From Chryseobacterium foetidum (GTDB lineage Bacteria; Bacteroidota; Bacteroidia; Flavobacteriales; Weeksellaceae), in assembly GCF_025457425.1 (NCBI RefSeq), contig NZ_JAMXIA010000001.1, positions 2,418,001-2,482,000 on the forward strand: 64,000 nt of DNA. The letters are read 5' to 3'. The notes below the pieces were generated by a model. That model was given only the letters and a program-made list of their open reading frames with translations. It made no database searches and was not told where the DNA came from. The position numbers and the translations under genes were made by a program. This document shows, piece after piece, positions 16,481 through 25,507 of this stretch (positions within the stretch are counted from its first letter, which is position 1; each line of letters starts with the position of its first letter).

Positions 16481-17770
16481 CTATTTATACATCTTTTGGA
16501 TGATTGTATTTTTAATTCCTTTGGCTTCCAGCTCTTTCTGAAGTTTCACAGCATCTTCCAGAGAATACTCCTTTCCGTAAGTATAATAGAAAATTCCGTT
16601 CATTTTGTTTCTTTCCACATCTTTCAGAGTCTGCAGTATATGGGAATTTGCACTCAATTTATCTTTCCCTACGTATACTTCTATATTATAATACCCGGAA
16701 CTTAATTTTTGATTAGGCATAAATCCAACTGCGTAAGCGTTTTTAAATCCGGCATCCTTAGCGGTTTTAATATTCTGGTCTTTCACTGAAGCCATATTGG
16801 TAACGCTGTAATAGTATTTATAAACACCACCTTCTTTCAGAGTTAGAATATAGTTTAAACCTCTCAAAGCAGGGTCATTCTCATCATATTTGATAGATGT
16901 AGTCATTAAAAGAATTCTGAAATCGTTTTTCAGCGGAACTTCCACAGGTTTTTCCGGCTCTGGTTTTTTATTTGAAGCTACGTTTCCGGTTTTTCTGTCG
17001 TAGGCTTTTTTATAATCAATAATTGCAAGATAAATACTCTCAGCAATTTCTTCCTGACCTTTATCTGATGCTAAATAGTGACTTTCTTCAGGATGATTAA
17101 TGAACCCTGTCTCAATTAATACTGACGGCATCGCGTTCATCCTCAAAACGTGAAGGTTTTTCTGGAATACACCACGCGAAAATCTTTTATCTCTGTTAAC
17201 GAAATTTCCTTCTACCAGCCCTCCTAACAGCATGCTGGCTTCAAGGTATTTACTTTGCTGAAGTTTAAGAGCTATTAAAGATTCAGGGGAACTTGCGTTG
17301 TAGGAGCCGAAAGTCTGCTTATCTTTTTCATCCAAATAAATTACGTCGTTTTCACGTTTTGCCACTTCAAGATTTTCATCATTCTGGTTAGGGCCCTGTA
17401 CAAAAGTTTCAGTACCGTATGCAGTGTTTCTGGCTGCGGAATTACAGTGAATAGAAACGAAAAGATCAGCCTTACTCCGGTTGGCAAGGTTAGTACGGTC
17501 CGAAAGGGAAGGGAATTCATCTATCTTTCTCGTATAAATGATTTTAAAATCTTTATTTTTTTCGAGTCTTGCTCCTAATTTTAAAGTGATGGCGAGCGTA
17601 ACATCTTTTTCTGCAATTCTGCCAATATCACTGTAGGATCTGTAGGCTCCATGGTCGCTACCGCCGTGTCCTGCATCCAAAACTATCGTGAATTTTTTTT
17701 GAGAAAATGCAATACTGGATAAAACAACGAACAGAAATGCTAAAATTATTTTAAATTTTGATTGGTACAT
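16481..17770 (-). CDS. N-acetylmuramoyl-L-alanine amidase
   Basis: 429 residues with a signal peptide (FLFVVLSSIAFSQ). The Amidase_3 zinc site is complete: His35 in DAGHGG, Glu54 in AEKDV, His108 in VSIHCNSA, and catalytic Glu220 in LIETGFINHPEE. After a linker (about 270-285, P and K rich) comes a C-terminal region of about 140 residues with two similar halves and an ending EAKGIKNTIIQKMYK that looks like a SPOR-type peptidoglycan-binding fold. It cuts peptide side chains from muramic acid at cell division. Divergent from the LptD-like gene, with only a short shared promoter region. Confidence 0.88.
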   Translation of the reverse strand: MYQSKFKIILAFLFVVLSSIAFSQKKFTIVLDAGHGGSDHGAYRSYSDIGRIAEKDVTLAITLKLGARLEKNKDFKIIYTRKIDEFPSLSDRTNLANRSKADLFVSIHCNSAARNTAYGTETFVQGPNQNDENLEVAKRENDVIYLDEKDKQTFGSYNASSPESLIALKLQQSKYLEASMLLGGLVEGNFVNRDKRFSRGVFQKNLHVLRMNAMPSVLIETGFINHPEESHYLASDKGQEEIAESIYLAIIDYKKAYDRKTGNVASNKKPEPEKPVEVPLKNDFRILLMTTSIKYDENDPALRGLNYILTLKEGGVYKYYYSVTNMASVKDQNIKTAKDAGFKNAYAVGFMPNQKLSSGYYNIEVYVGKDKLSANSHILQTLKDVERNKMNGIFYYTYGKEYSLEDAVKLQKELEAKGIKNTIIQKMYK

Positions 17771-17792
17771 CTTTAAGTTTTAAAAATTATAC

Positions 17793-17800
17793 TAATTTTG
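17793..17800 (+). promoter_or_regulatory. -7 box (TAATTTTG) of the LptD-like gene
   Basis: TAATTTTG fits the Bacteroidetes TAnnTTTG consensus exactly. It contains a TTG at 17798 that would otherwise open the longest frame, which argues for a start further downstream. Confidence 0.5.
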
Positions 17801-17824
17801 ACCCCAAATTATAGCAAACAAAAA

Positions 17825-20449
17825 TTGGACAAAACCGTCTTCAAAAATATATTACAATTTCTTATTATCCTAATTTTTAACAGTTTTTTAGCACAGACAG
17901 TGCCTCAGAAATTGCAGAAAAATACGGTAGTAAATGATACCCTACCGAAAGTGGTAGGTGATACCATCGCAAAAAAAGACACAATTGCTCTGCCACGGGA
18001 GTCTTTGACAGACGTACTCCGAACTAAAGCCGACTCAAAAAGAAGAGACGTGCCTGCAAGGATGATTTATCTGAATCAGAACGCACAGGTAAAGTATCAG
18101 GATATGCAGATTGATGCAGATTATATCCAGATTGATGAGCGTAAAAGCCTGATCTACGCAAGAGGCAAGCTGGATTCTCTGGGAAAGAAGGTTATAGAAC
18201 CTGTAATCGTTGTCCAGGGCGGCAAAACCTATGAAACAACAGATTTTAATTACAATACCAAAACAAAACAGGCAATAGCCTACAATGCCCGTACCGAAGA
18301 GAATGAGGGAGTTATTGTAGCACAGAAAACAAAAAAATACAATGATTCTGTATTTGTAATGCGCCGCGGTTTATTTACCACAGATGATTATTTCATTAAA
18401 AAGAAAGACAGTCTTGCCGATTACCATCTTCTGGCTTCTCATATTAAACTTGTGAAAGGACAAACAGGTTCTCAGGTTATCACCGGGCCGGTTCAGATGT
18501 ATGTTGAGCAGGTGCCAACACCTCTGGTAATGCCTTTCGCCATTCTTCCGTTTTCAGATAAGCGTTCTGCGGGTATTTTAATTCCGAGTTTTGGAGAAAG
18601 GGAAGATGTAGGGTTTTTCCTGAATGGTTTGGGGTATTATCAACCCATCGGAGAGCATTTTGACCTCAGGGTTTTGGCTGATATTTATACAAAAGGCAGC
18701 TGGAACTTAAGGCCGGAAATGAATTATATCAAGAAATACCGCTACGGAGGAAATTTCTCCGCAGATATCGGATCAACCGTCCGTGGTATTAAAGGTCTTG
18801 ATAATTACGGAAAAACCGGAACTTACAGAATTGCATGGAGACACACTCAGGATACCAAAGCCAATCCGTTTCTTACGTTTTCTGCTTCAGTAGATGTTAC
18901 CAGCCAGACGTTCTACAACAATACGGTAAACAACAACTATATTATGGACCAAAGTGTGCTTAGAACCCAGCAGAATTCTACGCTTACCCTAACCAAAAGA
19001 TTTTTGACATTACCTATCTCCATCACAGGAACAGCTTCCTACAATCAGAATTTCGCAACGGGACTGGCAGATCTCCGTCTTCCGCAGATGAATATTGCCA
19101 TCAACCAGTTTTATTTATTTGGATCAAAAACAGGTGTGAGACAGGGTTTACTTGAAAATATTACCGTAAATACCGGTATCAACCTTACCAACTCCGTAAG
19201 TACAGAAGAAGGTGAACTTTTCACTCAGGCGATGTGGGATAAAATGCAAACCGGTGTAAAAAATAATATCGCTTTGGGAACCAATACTACCATTGCCAAA
19301 TATTTTACTTTCAGTTTAGGAGCTAATATTGATAATGCATTAACCACAAAAACACTCACTAGACAATACGATCCTATTCAGAATAAAGTGGTGGATCAGA
19401 TCAATAAAAAAGTGGCTGGATATTCTACATTCAGCACGAGTGCATCTTTACAGACTACACTTTACGGAATGCTGAATTTCAAAAAAGGAGGTGCTGTTGA
19501 GGCTATCCGTCACATGATGATGCCAAGTCTTAGTTTTTCTTATTCTCCCGATTTTGGATCGCCAGGCTTCGGGTATTTCAGAAATTATTATGATGCTGCG
19601 GGTGCCTTGACTCCTTATTCAATTTTTGATATGGGTATTGTTGGAAGTCCTTCTTCCGGCGAAACGGGTGCTTTGGGGTACAATATTTCGAATAATATCG
19701 AAATGAAAATTAAATCTAAAAGCGATTCCACAGGAGTAAAAAAGATTAAAATATTTGAATCTCTGAATATTAACGGGAATTATAATTTCTTAGCCAAATC
19801 CCACCCATTCTCAATCATCACAGTGAACGGGCAGACTTCGCTTTTCGACAGCAAGCTGAGCATCAATACAAGTCTTGCTATTGAGCCATACAAAGTTTTA
19901 TTTTTACCGGGACAAAATACGGGCATCAGAACAGAAGATTTCGGATCTTTCAGTGTGCAGGGTTTCAACGTGCAGATGTCTTATCCTCTGAGCAGTGAGA
20001 TTTTTGAAGATAAGAAAGAGAAAAAGGATCTCTCTAAAATATACAGTAAAAAAGGTGAGATCAGAAATGAAAATTATTATTTTGATGACGATAATTATGC
20101 TCACTTTAACCAGACCTGGAGTCTGAATATCAATGCAAGTTACGCCTACACCAGAAATTTAACCCGAGAAGGCACGAGAATTGCCTCCGTTGGTTTGGAT
20201 GGCAATATGAAACTTACACCGTACTGGAATGTAACCGGAAGCACCCACTACGACATGATCACAGGGAAACTTGCCTACACAAGAATCGGTTTTGCGAGAG
20301 ATCAGCGAAGTTTTACAATTAATTTTAACTGGGTTCCTTTCGGGCAGTACAAAGTCTATGATTTCTTCATCGGAATTAAAGCCAATATTTTAAGTGATGC
20401 GCTGAAATATAAAGACAGAAGTTTTACACAGCCTAATGCACCTTTTTAA
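17825..20449 (+). CDS. lptD: LptD-like LPS assembly outer-membrane protein
   Basis: About 874 residues. No ATG precedes the signal segment (FLIILIFNSFLAQ). TTG at 17798 lies inside a promoter box, so TTG at 17825 (reading MDKTVFKNI) is preferred. After the signal come an OstA-like region (about 60-220: strands around YADYIQIDERKSLIYARGKLDS and VQGGKTYETTDFNYN), then a long barrel domain. In LptD the OstA domain takes LPS from LptA and the barrel inserts it into the outer leaflet. Bacteroidetes versions are diverged, so the exact role is inferred. No LptE gene is seen next to it. Confidence 0.75.
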   Translation: MDKTVFKNILQFLIILIFNSFLAQTVPQKLQKNTVVNDTLPKVVGDTIAKKDTIALPRESLTDVLRTKADSKRRDVPARMIYLNQNAQVKYQDMQIDADYIQIDERKSLIYARGKLDSLGKKVIEPVIVVQGGKTYETTDFNYNTKTKQAIAYNARTEENEGVIVAQKTKKYNDSVFVMRRGLFTTDDYFIKKKDSLADYHLLASHIKLVKGQTGSQVITGPVQMYVEQVPTPLVMPFAILPFSDKRSAGILIPSFGEREDVGFFLNGLGYYQPIGEHFDLRVLADIYTKGSWNLRPEMNYIKKYRYGGNFSADIGSTVRGIKGLDNYGKTGTYRIAWRHTQDTKANPFLTFSASVDVTSQTFYNNTVNNNYIMDQSVLRTQQNSTLTLTKRFLTLPISITGTASYNQNFATGLADLRLPQMNIAINQFYLFGSKTGVRQGLLENITVNTGINLTNSVSTEEGELFTQAMWDKMQTGVKNNIALGTNTTIAKYFTFSLGANIDNALTTKTLTRQYDPIQNKVVDQINKKVAGYSTFSTSASLQTTLYGMLNFKKGGAVEAIRHMMMPSLSFSYSPDFGSPGFGYFRNYYDAAGALTPYSIFDMGIVGSPSSGETGALGYNISNNIEMKIKSKSDSTGVKKIKIFESLNINGNYNFLAKSHPFSIITVNGQTSLFDSKLSINTSLAIEPYKVLFLPGQNTGIRTEDFGSFSVQGFNVQMSYPLSSEIFEDKKEKKDLSKIYSKKGEIRNENYYFDDDNYAHFNQTWSLNINASYAYTRNLTREGTRIASVGLDGNMKLTPYWNVTGSTHYDMITGKLAYTRIGFARDQRSFTINFNWVPFGQYKVYDFFIGIKANILSDALKYKDRSFTQPNAPF

Positions 20450-20477
20450 GATCATCATTTAATTAAAATAGAAATTT

Positions 20478-20485
20478 TATATTTG
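20478..20485 (+). promoter_or_regulatory. -7 box (TATATTTG) before ridA
   Basis: TATATTTG followed by CAGCC is a perfect TAnnTTTG box, 86 bases before the ridA start. No clear -33 TTTG is visible at the usual distance. Confidence 0.5.
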
Positions 20486-20570
20486 CAGCCAAATTAAAAT
20501 CAGGAAGAGAATAGATTTTAATCAAAATTAAAATTCTTCAAAACATTTGAAATTTATCTAAATCTAAATA

Positions 20571-20951
20571 ATGAAAACAATAATCAACACAGAAAATGCT
20601 CCTGCGGCTATCGGACCTTATTCACAGGCTAATTTTGCCAATGGCGTGCTTTATATTTCAGGTCAGATTCCGGTAGATCCTTCAACAGGGAAGCTGGTGG
20701 AAGGAATTGAAAAAGAAACGCATCAGGTGATGAAAAATCTTGAGGCAATTCTTACTGAAGCGGGAATGACTTTTAAAAACGTTGTAAAAGCTACAATTTT
20801 TTTGAAAAGCATGGACGATTTTGCTGTGATGAATGATATTTATGCATCATATCTTGATGCAGAAAGCTATCCGGCGAGAGAAACAGTACAGGTTTCCTGC
20901 CTGCCAAAAAATGTTGACATCGAAATCTCAATGATTGCACACCAGGATTAA
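20571..20951 (+). CDS. ridA: RidA-family enamine/imine deaminase
   Basis: 126 residues, the normal family length, covering the whole YjgF/RidA fold: AAIGPYSQA at the start, YISGQIPVDPSTG, and the C-terminal PARETVQVSCLPKNVDIEI, where the Arg of PARE binds the carboxylate of substrate. RidA hydrolyses reactive 2-aminoacrylate-type enamines made by PLP enzymes and so protects them. Its stop and the next gene's start share one base (TAATG), so the two are translationally coupled. Confidence 0.95.
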   Translation: MKTIINTENAPAAIGPYSQANFANGVLYISGQIPVDPSTGKLVEGIEKETHQVMKNLEAILTEAGMTFKNVVKATIFLKSMDDFAVMNDIYASYLDAESYPARETVQVSCLPKNVDIEISMIAHQD

Positions 20952-21397
20952 TGAATTTTTTAAGAAATACATTGGCGGTTCTGGTAGGTCTTGCGATTGC
21001 AGGGCTTATGATTACTCTTGGGATAAGAGCATTTCCGCAATGGGTTACTTTTGACGCTTTTGCTCCGTTTGAGCACTGGCAGCGCTTTTTGGAGAGCATG
21101 AAAGGCCAAGATGCCTTTTTTGGTTTCCTTCTTTTTATTTCAGGTTTGGGAACTACCGTAGGCGGCGTCGTTACAGCAATGATTGTAAAGTATGCTAAAG
21201 TGGCTTATGCTATTTTAATTGGCTTTATCATGCTGTTTATTGCAATGCTTGATGTGATAATTTTCCCATATCATCCTACATTTTACAAGATAAGTATCTT
21301 TCTCACTTTTTTTCCTTTTTCATGGCTCGGCGGAAAAATCGTTTCTGTCATTTATGAAAGAAAGAATAAAAGGTTAAGGTTGAAGATAAAACAATAA
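20951..21397 (+). CDS. Four-helix inner-membrane protein, unknown
   Basis: 148 residues with hydrophobic segments at about 7-25, 55-76, 82-103 and 112-132, and a basic tail (RKNKRLRLKIKQ) that should face the cytoplasm. GTTVGGVVTAMIVKYAKVAY is a glycine-rich second helix pair. Function is unknown. It overlaps ridA by one base and ends two bases before a bidirectional terminator. Confidence 0.7.
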   Translation: MNFLRNTLAVLVGLAIAGLMITLGIRAFPQWVTFDAFAPFEHWQRFLESMKGQDAFFGFLLFISGLGTTVGGVVTAMIVKYAKVAYAILIGFIMLFIAMLDVIIFPYHPTFYKISIFLTFFPFSWLGGKIVSVIYERKNKRLRLKIKQ

Positions 21398-21398
21398 A

Positions 21399-21432
21399 AA
21401 AATCGCCGTTTCATTTCTGAAGCGGCGATTTT
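21399..21432. terminator. Bidirectional terminator between convergent genes
   Basis: A perfect 10-base GC-containing stem (AAAATCGCCG 21399-21408 with CGGCGATTTT 21423-21432) is flanked by A and T runs, and lies between the converging ridA operon and the htrA gene. Confidence 0.8.
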
Positions 21433-21450
21433 CAATTTCATTCTAATTCT

Positions 21451-22974
21451 TTAAGGCATCTTAAATCCTTTTGTGTAAATTCTTCCGTACTCATCTACGA
21501 ATTTCACCTGCACGTTTCCTTTGTAATTGTTAAGTATCTTTTCTACATCTGCTTGTGAATTTACCGGTTTGCCATTGATTTCAATGATGATATAATTATC
21601 TACAATACCGATTTTTGCCATTTCACCTCCTTCAACTACACCTTTTGCAACAACACCGCTGTTCAGGCCATAATCAGTTTTGAATCTTTCGCTCAGTTCA
21701 GTGAAATCTGAACCTATCTTTTCGCTTACACTCAGATCCGCTTTGGTTCTTGTAGAAGTTCCACCTTTCTGATCTTTAAGTGTAACTGTTGTCGTATTTT
21801 CCTTGCCATTTCTCAAATAAGTCAGCTGTACTTTGTCACCAGGTCTTCTGCTTCCTACAGCTGCAGAAAGATCCGCAAAATCTGTTATGGTATATGAATC
21901 CACTTTGGTGATGATATCTCCTTTTTTCACGCCGCCATCTTCAGCACCACTATTTTCAGAGAAGCCCGTTACATACATTCCGTTTCCTGCTTTCAGGCTG
22001 GTTTTCTGTTCTCTGTTATAGGCTGCTACCAGTTGGTCATTAGATAAATCCAGTGTCATTACGCCAAGGAAACCTCTTTGTACAATACCAAATTTCTTAA
22101 TATCCTCAACGATCTTTCTGGCAAGATTCGAAGGTACTGCAAATCCGTATCCCTGATAATATCCTGTGGTAGACTGAATCGCAGAGTTGATTCCGATAAG
22201 CTCTCCACTTGCATTCACAAGAGCTCCGCCTGAGTTTCCAGGATTAATCGCTGCATCTGTCTGGATAAAGCTTTCAATAGGATTGCTTGCTTTTCCCTGA
22301 GAGCCCAGAATTCCAATTCCTCTGCCTTTCGCTGAAACAATACCTGCTGTAACTGTTGAATTTAAACCTAAAGGATTTCCTACCGCCAAAACCCACTGTC
22401 CAACTTCAATATTATCTGAATTGGCAAAGTTCAGGAACGGCAAACCTTTTTCTTCGATTTTTAATAATGAAATATCTGTATTCGGGTCAGTTCCCACCAA
22501 AGTTGCGATGTATGCTTTTTTATTGCTTAAAACCACTTCAAGCTTGTTGGCTCCTGCCACAACGTGGTTGTTTGAAATAATGTATCCATCCGGAGAAATA
22601 ATTACCCCGGATCCCATTCCCGATGGCATATTATCCGGTGCCTGTTGTCTTTGCCCACGCTGATTTCTTCCACCCATGGGATCACCAAAAAAGAAATCCC
22701 ACATATCCTGCTCAGAAGCTCTGCTTGATGCTTTATTTTGATAATTTTTAATGCTCACTACAGCAGGCACAGTTGCCTTGGCCGCTTTCGTAAAATCGTC
22801 ACCAACTGCTGAAGTATTCATTCCTACAAAAGACGTGTTGCCCGATTTTGTAAAGTAAGATTGATCAGTCATGCCGGTGCCGTCATTAAAATACTGCTGA
22901 ACACCAACTGTGGTAGCTCCGGAAATTACTCCCACTACTGCAAAAGGTAATAGTTTTTTTAAAGTACTCTTCAT
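21451..22974 (-). CDS. degP: HtrA/DegP-type periplasmic serine protease
   Basis: 507 residues. An N-terminal hydrophobic segment (PFAVVGVISGATTVGV) acts as signal or anchor. The trypsin-like domain has the full triad His137 (SNNHVV), Asp167 (NTDISLL) and Ser248 (NPGNSGGAL). Two PDZ domains follow (from about 285 and 410; FLGVMTLDLS and the last, which ends VDEYGRIYTKGFKMP). DegP-type enzymes degrade or refold damaged envelope proteins. A linker before the triad is rich in G, N, Q and R (GGRNQRGQRQQ). It is a single-gene unit with its own TAnnTTTG box. Confidence 0.95.
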   Translation of the reverse strand: MKSTLKKLLPFAVVGVISGATTVGVQQYFNDGTGMTDQSYFTKSGNTSFVGMNTSAVGDDFTKAAKATVPAVVSIKNYQNKASSRASEQDMWDFFFGDPMGGRNQRGQRQQAPDNMPSGMGSGVIISPDGYIISNNHVVAGANKLEVVLSNKKAYIATLVGTDPNTDISLLKIEEKGLPFLNFANSDNIEVGQWVLAVGNPLGLNSTVTAGIVSAKGRGIGILGSQGKASNPIESFIQTDAAINPGNSGGALVNASGELIGINSAIQSTTGYYQGYGFAVPSNLARKIVEDIKKFGIVQRGFLGVMTLDLSNDQLVAAYNREQKTSLKAGNGMYVTGFSENSGAEDGGVKKGDIITKVDSYTITDFADLSAAVGSRRPGDKVQLTYLRNGKENTTTVTLKDQKGGTSTRTKADLSVSEKIGSDFTELSERFKTDYGLNSGVVAKGVVEGGEMAKIGIVDNYIIIEINGKPVNSQADVEKILNNYKGNVQVKFVDEYGRIYTKGFKMP

Positions 22975-23020
22975 TTTATATCTTTTAATTTATAATTATT
23001 AAGTTGTTTTCTTTTATAAA

Positions 23021-23028
23021 CAAATTTA
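23021..23028 (-). promoter_or_regulatory. -7 box of the htrA gene
   Basis: Read on the minus strand the sequence is TAAATTTG, a perfect TAnnTTTG, 46 bases before the htrA start. Confidence 0.5.
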
Positions 23029-23266
23029 ATGCTAAATAAGTAGTCAATTCATTTAAAGTGTTTCAGTTTTAACTAAAATTTAACGGGATTTAATGCATTT
23101 TAAAGTTTAAGTCATAATTTGAGACATGCTTTAACTAAACTTAAAAATTTATTAAAGTCAAATTGTCATACTTTAGATGCCAAATGTCCCATGAAAGTTA
23201 AATTAATGATTGTAACTGGCTCGATTCCGGCAACATTGGCATTATTTAAAAATTCATTAAAATGTT

Positions 23267-23274
23267 TATCTTTG
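23267..23274 (+). promoter_or_regulatory. -7 box (TATCTTTG) before trhO
   Basis: A perfect TAnnTTTG box followed by CAAAAA, 31 bases before the trhO ATG. Together with the minus-strand box at 23021 it explains the 331-base divergent intergenic region, in which I see nothing else. Confidence 0.55.
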
Positions 23275-23305
23275 CAAAAATTTTCTCACTTACAACGTTT
23301 ATAGC

Positions 23306-24664
23306 ATGCAACTGTACAACACCTTAAGCGCAGAAGAAAGAGCTCAACTTATTGATGAAGCTGGTAAGGAACGCCTTACACTGTCTTTCTATGCGTATGC
23401 CAAAATTCAGGATCCCCAAAAATTCCGTAACGATTTATTTATAGCCTGGAATGCACTCGATGCATTAGGTCGTATTTACGTTGCCCACGAAGGAATCAAT
23501 GCTCAGATGAGCGTACCTGCAGACCATTTTGATGCTTTTAAGGAAACTTTGGAAGCGTATGACTTCATGAGAGGAATCAGATTGAATGTTGCAGTTGAGC
23601 AGGATAATCATTCATTTTTAAAGCTGACCATTAAAGTTAGAAACAAAATTGTTGCCGACGGTTTAAATGACGAGACTTTTGATGTTACCAATAAAGGAGT
23701 TCACCTTAAAGCTCAGGAATTCAACAATATGCTTGCAGATCCAAACACGATTGTTGTGGATTTCAGAAATCATTATGAAAGTGAGGTAGGTCATTTTGAA
23801 GGAGCAATTACTCCTGATGTTGAAAATTTCAGAGAAAGTCTGCCGATTATTAACGATCAGCTTCAGGATTTCAAAGAAGATAAGAATCTTTTGATGTATT
23901 GCACCGGAGGAATTCGTTGTGAAAAGGCAAGTGCTTACTTTAAACATCAGGGTTTCAAAAATGTGTTTCAGCTCGAAGGTGGAATTATTGAATATGCAAG
24001 ACAGGTAAAGGAAGATGGTGTCGAAAGTAAATTCATTGGAAAAAACTTTGTTTTTGATCACCGTCTGGGAGAGAGAATTACCGATGACATCATCGCTCAG
24101 TGCCACCAGTGCGGAAAGCCTTGTGACAATCACACCAATTGTGCCAATGATGCGTGTCATTTACTTTTTATCCAGTGTGATGAATGTAAAGCTGCGATGG
24201 AAAATACGTGTTCTGCAGAATGTTTTGAAACAATTCATTTGCCTTGGGAAGAGCAGGTTGCCAAAAGAAAAGGGCTTAAAGTCGGTAATAAAGTATTTAG
24301 AAAAGGAAAATCTGATGCTTTGAAGTTCAAAAATTCAGGCGATTTGCCTAAACAGACTTTAGGAAAAGCCGAAACCAAAGATATACGCCAAAAGATTAAG
24401 ATTAAAAAAACATTAATCGGAAAAGCGGAACATTACTATTCAAAATCAAAAATTGCTCAGTTTTTATTGGAAAAAGAACTTTCTATTGGAGATAAAGTTT
24501 TAATTTCCGGACCAACTACAGGCGAGCAGGAATTTTCTGTTACGGAAATCTTCGTAGATGGGAAGTCTGTAAATGGGGGGAATGCGGGAGATCAAATTAC
24601 TTTTGAATTGCCGTTCAGAATTCGTCTTTCGGATAAAATTTATAAGATTTTGGATAAAATTTGA
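23306..24664 (+). CDS. trhO: TrhO-type rhodanese, tRNA uridine 5-hydroxylation
   Basis: 452 residues. The N-terminal acylphosphatase-like domain (GRIYVAHEGINAQMSVP) and the rhodanese domain with active-site Cys in MYCTGGIRCEKAS are those of TrhO/YceA, which makes 5-hydroxyuridine at position 34 of some tRNAs with O2. A Cys-rich segment follows (CHQCGKPC..C..C.., CDECK, CSAEC), likely binding zinc, and a basic KOW-like tail of about 100 residues extends it beyond the E. coli length of about 350. The long C-terminus is common in Bacteroidetes and could bind RNA. Own promoter at 23267. Confidence 0.9.
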   Translation: MQLYNTLSAEERAQLIDEAGKERLTLSFYAYAKIQDPQKFRNDLFIAWNALDALGRIYVAHEGINAQMSVPADHFDAFKETLEAYDFMRGIRLNVAVEQDNHSFLKLTIKVRNKIVADGLNDETFDVTNKGVHLKAQEFNNMLADPNTIVVDFRNHYESEVGHFEGAITPDVENFRESLPIINDQLQDFKEDKNLLMYCTGGIRCEKASAYFKHQGFKNVFQLEGGIIEYARQVKEDGVESKFIGKNFVFDHRLGERITDDIIAQCHQCGKPCDNHTNCANDACHLLFIQCDECKAAMENTCSAECFETIHLPWEEQVAKRKGLKVGNKVFRKGKSDALKFKNSGDLPKQTLGKAETKDIRQKIKIKKTLIGKAEHYYSKSKIAQFLLEKELSIGDKVLISGPTTGEQEFSVTEIFVDGKSVNGGNAGDQITFELPFRIRLSDKIYKILDKI

Positions 24665-24668
24665 ATCA

Positions 24669-24742
24669 AAAACTCCATCGGAGTTTTATCTGTGTAGCAT
24701 TATTTTACATTTTTTCATATTGGCGCTCCGTAGGAGCGCTAT
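24669..24742. repeat. Paired CTCC-rTA-GGAG palindromes (copy 1)
   Basis: Two short perfect palindromes lie in tandem: AAAACTCC-atc-GGAGTTTT (24669-24687) followed by ATCTGTGTAG, then GCGCTCC-gta-GGAGCGC (24723-24739) followed by TATC. The same composite recurs at 44723-44791. The first may also end trhO transcription. Confidence 0.7.
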
Positions 24743-24793
24743 CTTTTTATACATTTGGATATGAAATGTAAGTCCTATGTAATTACTATAGTT

Positions 24794-25507
24794 ATGCGAA
24801 AAAGTCTCTTATTTCTGTTTTTATGTTGCTCAAGAATGTTTTTTTCACAAAATCACTTTGATTGTGAAAAGGAATATAATATAGCAAAACAAAAATATGA
24901 TTCACTTTTCAGCGATATAAAAAAAGTGAATTACAAATCTTTGCCAAAAGTAATAATTCAGAATATGGATTTAAAAAAGTTTACAGGAAAGAATCTCATA
25001 CTATATTATTCAAATGTTGTTGAGTCTGATCCTTCGGGTGTGCCAAAAGACATGATAGACTGTAAACATTTTTATCCTCAAATTCCTTATTTTAATGAGA
25101 GAAAACTTTGGAGTGGAGAGAATATTTTATTTCTAAAATCAAAAATTAAAAAAAATATAGTACCTAAAACATCTTTTGGTTTTGAAAAATATAATAACGA
25201 GTTTGTCAGATTGTTTAACACGGAAAATTTTAGAGAAGGTCTTATGGTAAGATCTAAAGAAATTTATTTTCCAAATTCTGAGAAACAGTTTCTGTATTTT
25301 CCCGTAAATTCACAAAAACTGATTCTTAAAAAGGTTTCTAACGGTGCAGATATTTATGAAAATTCGTCAACATTTATAACTAAGGTTATTAATGTTTCTT
25401 CAAAAGAAGTAAAAATAGAATACATCTTTGAAAACGACCCATCTTTAAATTATTTTCAGGTTTTTAATTTCATTAATGATGAATGGACATTAGTTAAAAA
25501 TGAGTAA
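24794..25507 (+). CDS. Unknown secreted protein
   Basis: About 237 residues from ATG at 24794, chosen because the signal peptide then begins MRKSLLFLFLCCSRMFFSQ; the longer frame from 24755 puts 13 more residues before it. The mature part is mixed alpha/beta with many Lys, Asn and Phe, and no family I recognise. Its last codons overlap the next gene by eight bases (ATGAGTAA), so the pair is co-translated, though a link to folate metabolism is not evident. Confidence 0.6.
   Translation: MRKSLLFLFLCCSRMFFSQNHFDCEKEYNIAKQKYDSLFSDIKKVNYKSLPKVIIQNMDLKKFTGKNLILYYSNVVESDPSGVPKDMIDCKHFYPQIPYFNERKLWSGENILFLKSKIKKNIVPKTSFGFEKYNNEFVRLFNTENFREGLMVRSKEIYFPNSEKQFLYFPVNSQKLILKKVSNGADIYENSSTFITKVINVSSKEVKIEYIFENDPSLNYFQVFNFINDEWTLVKNE

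Noticed and set aside
23663..24160. 165-codon frame antisense to trhO
   Set aside because: A shadow of the trhO gene; composition is not coding-like and there is no promoter.
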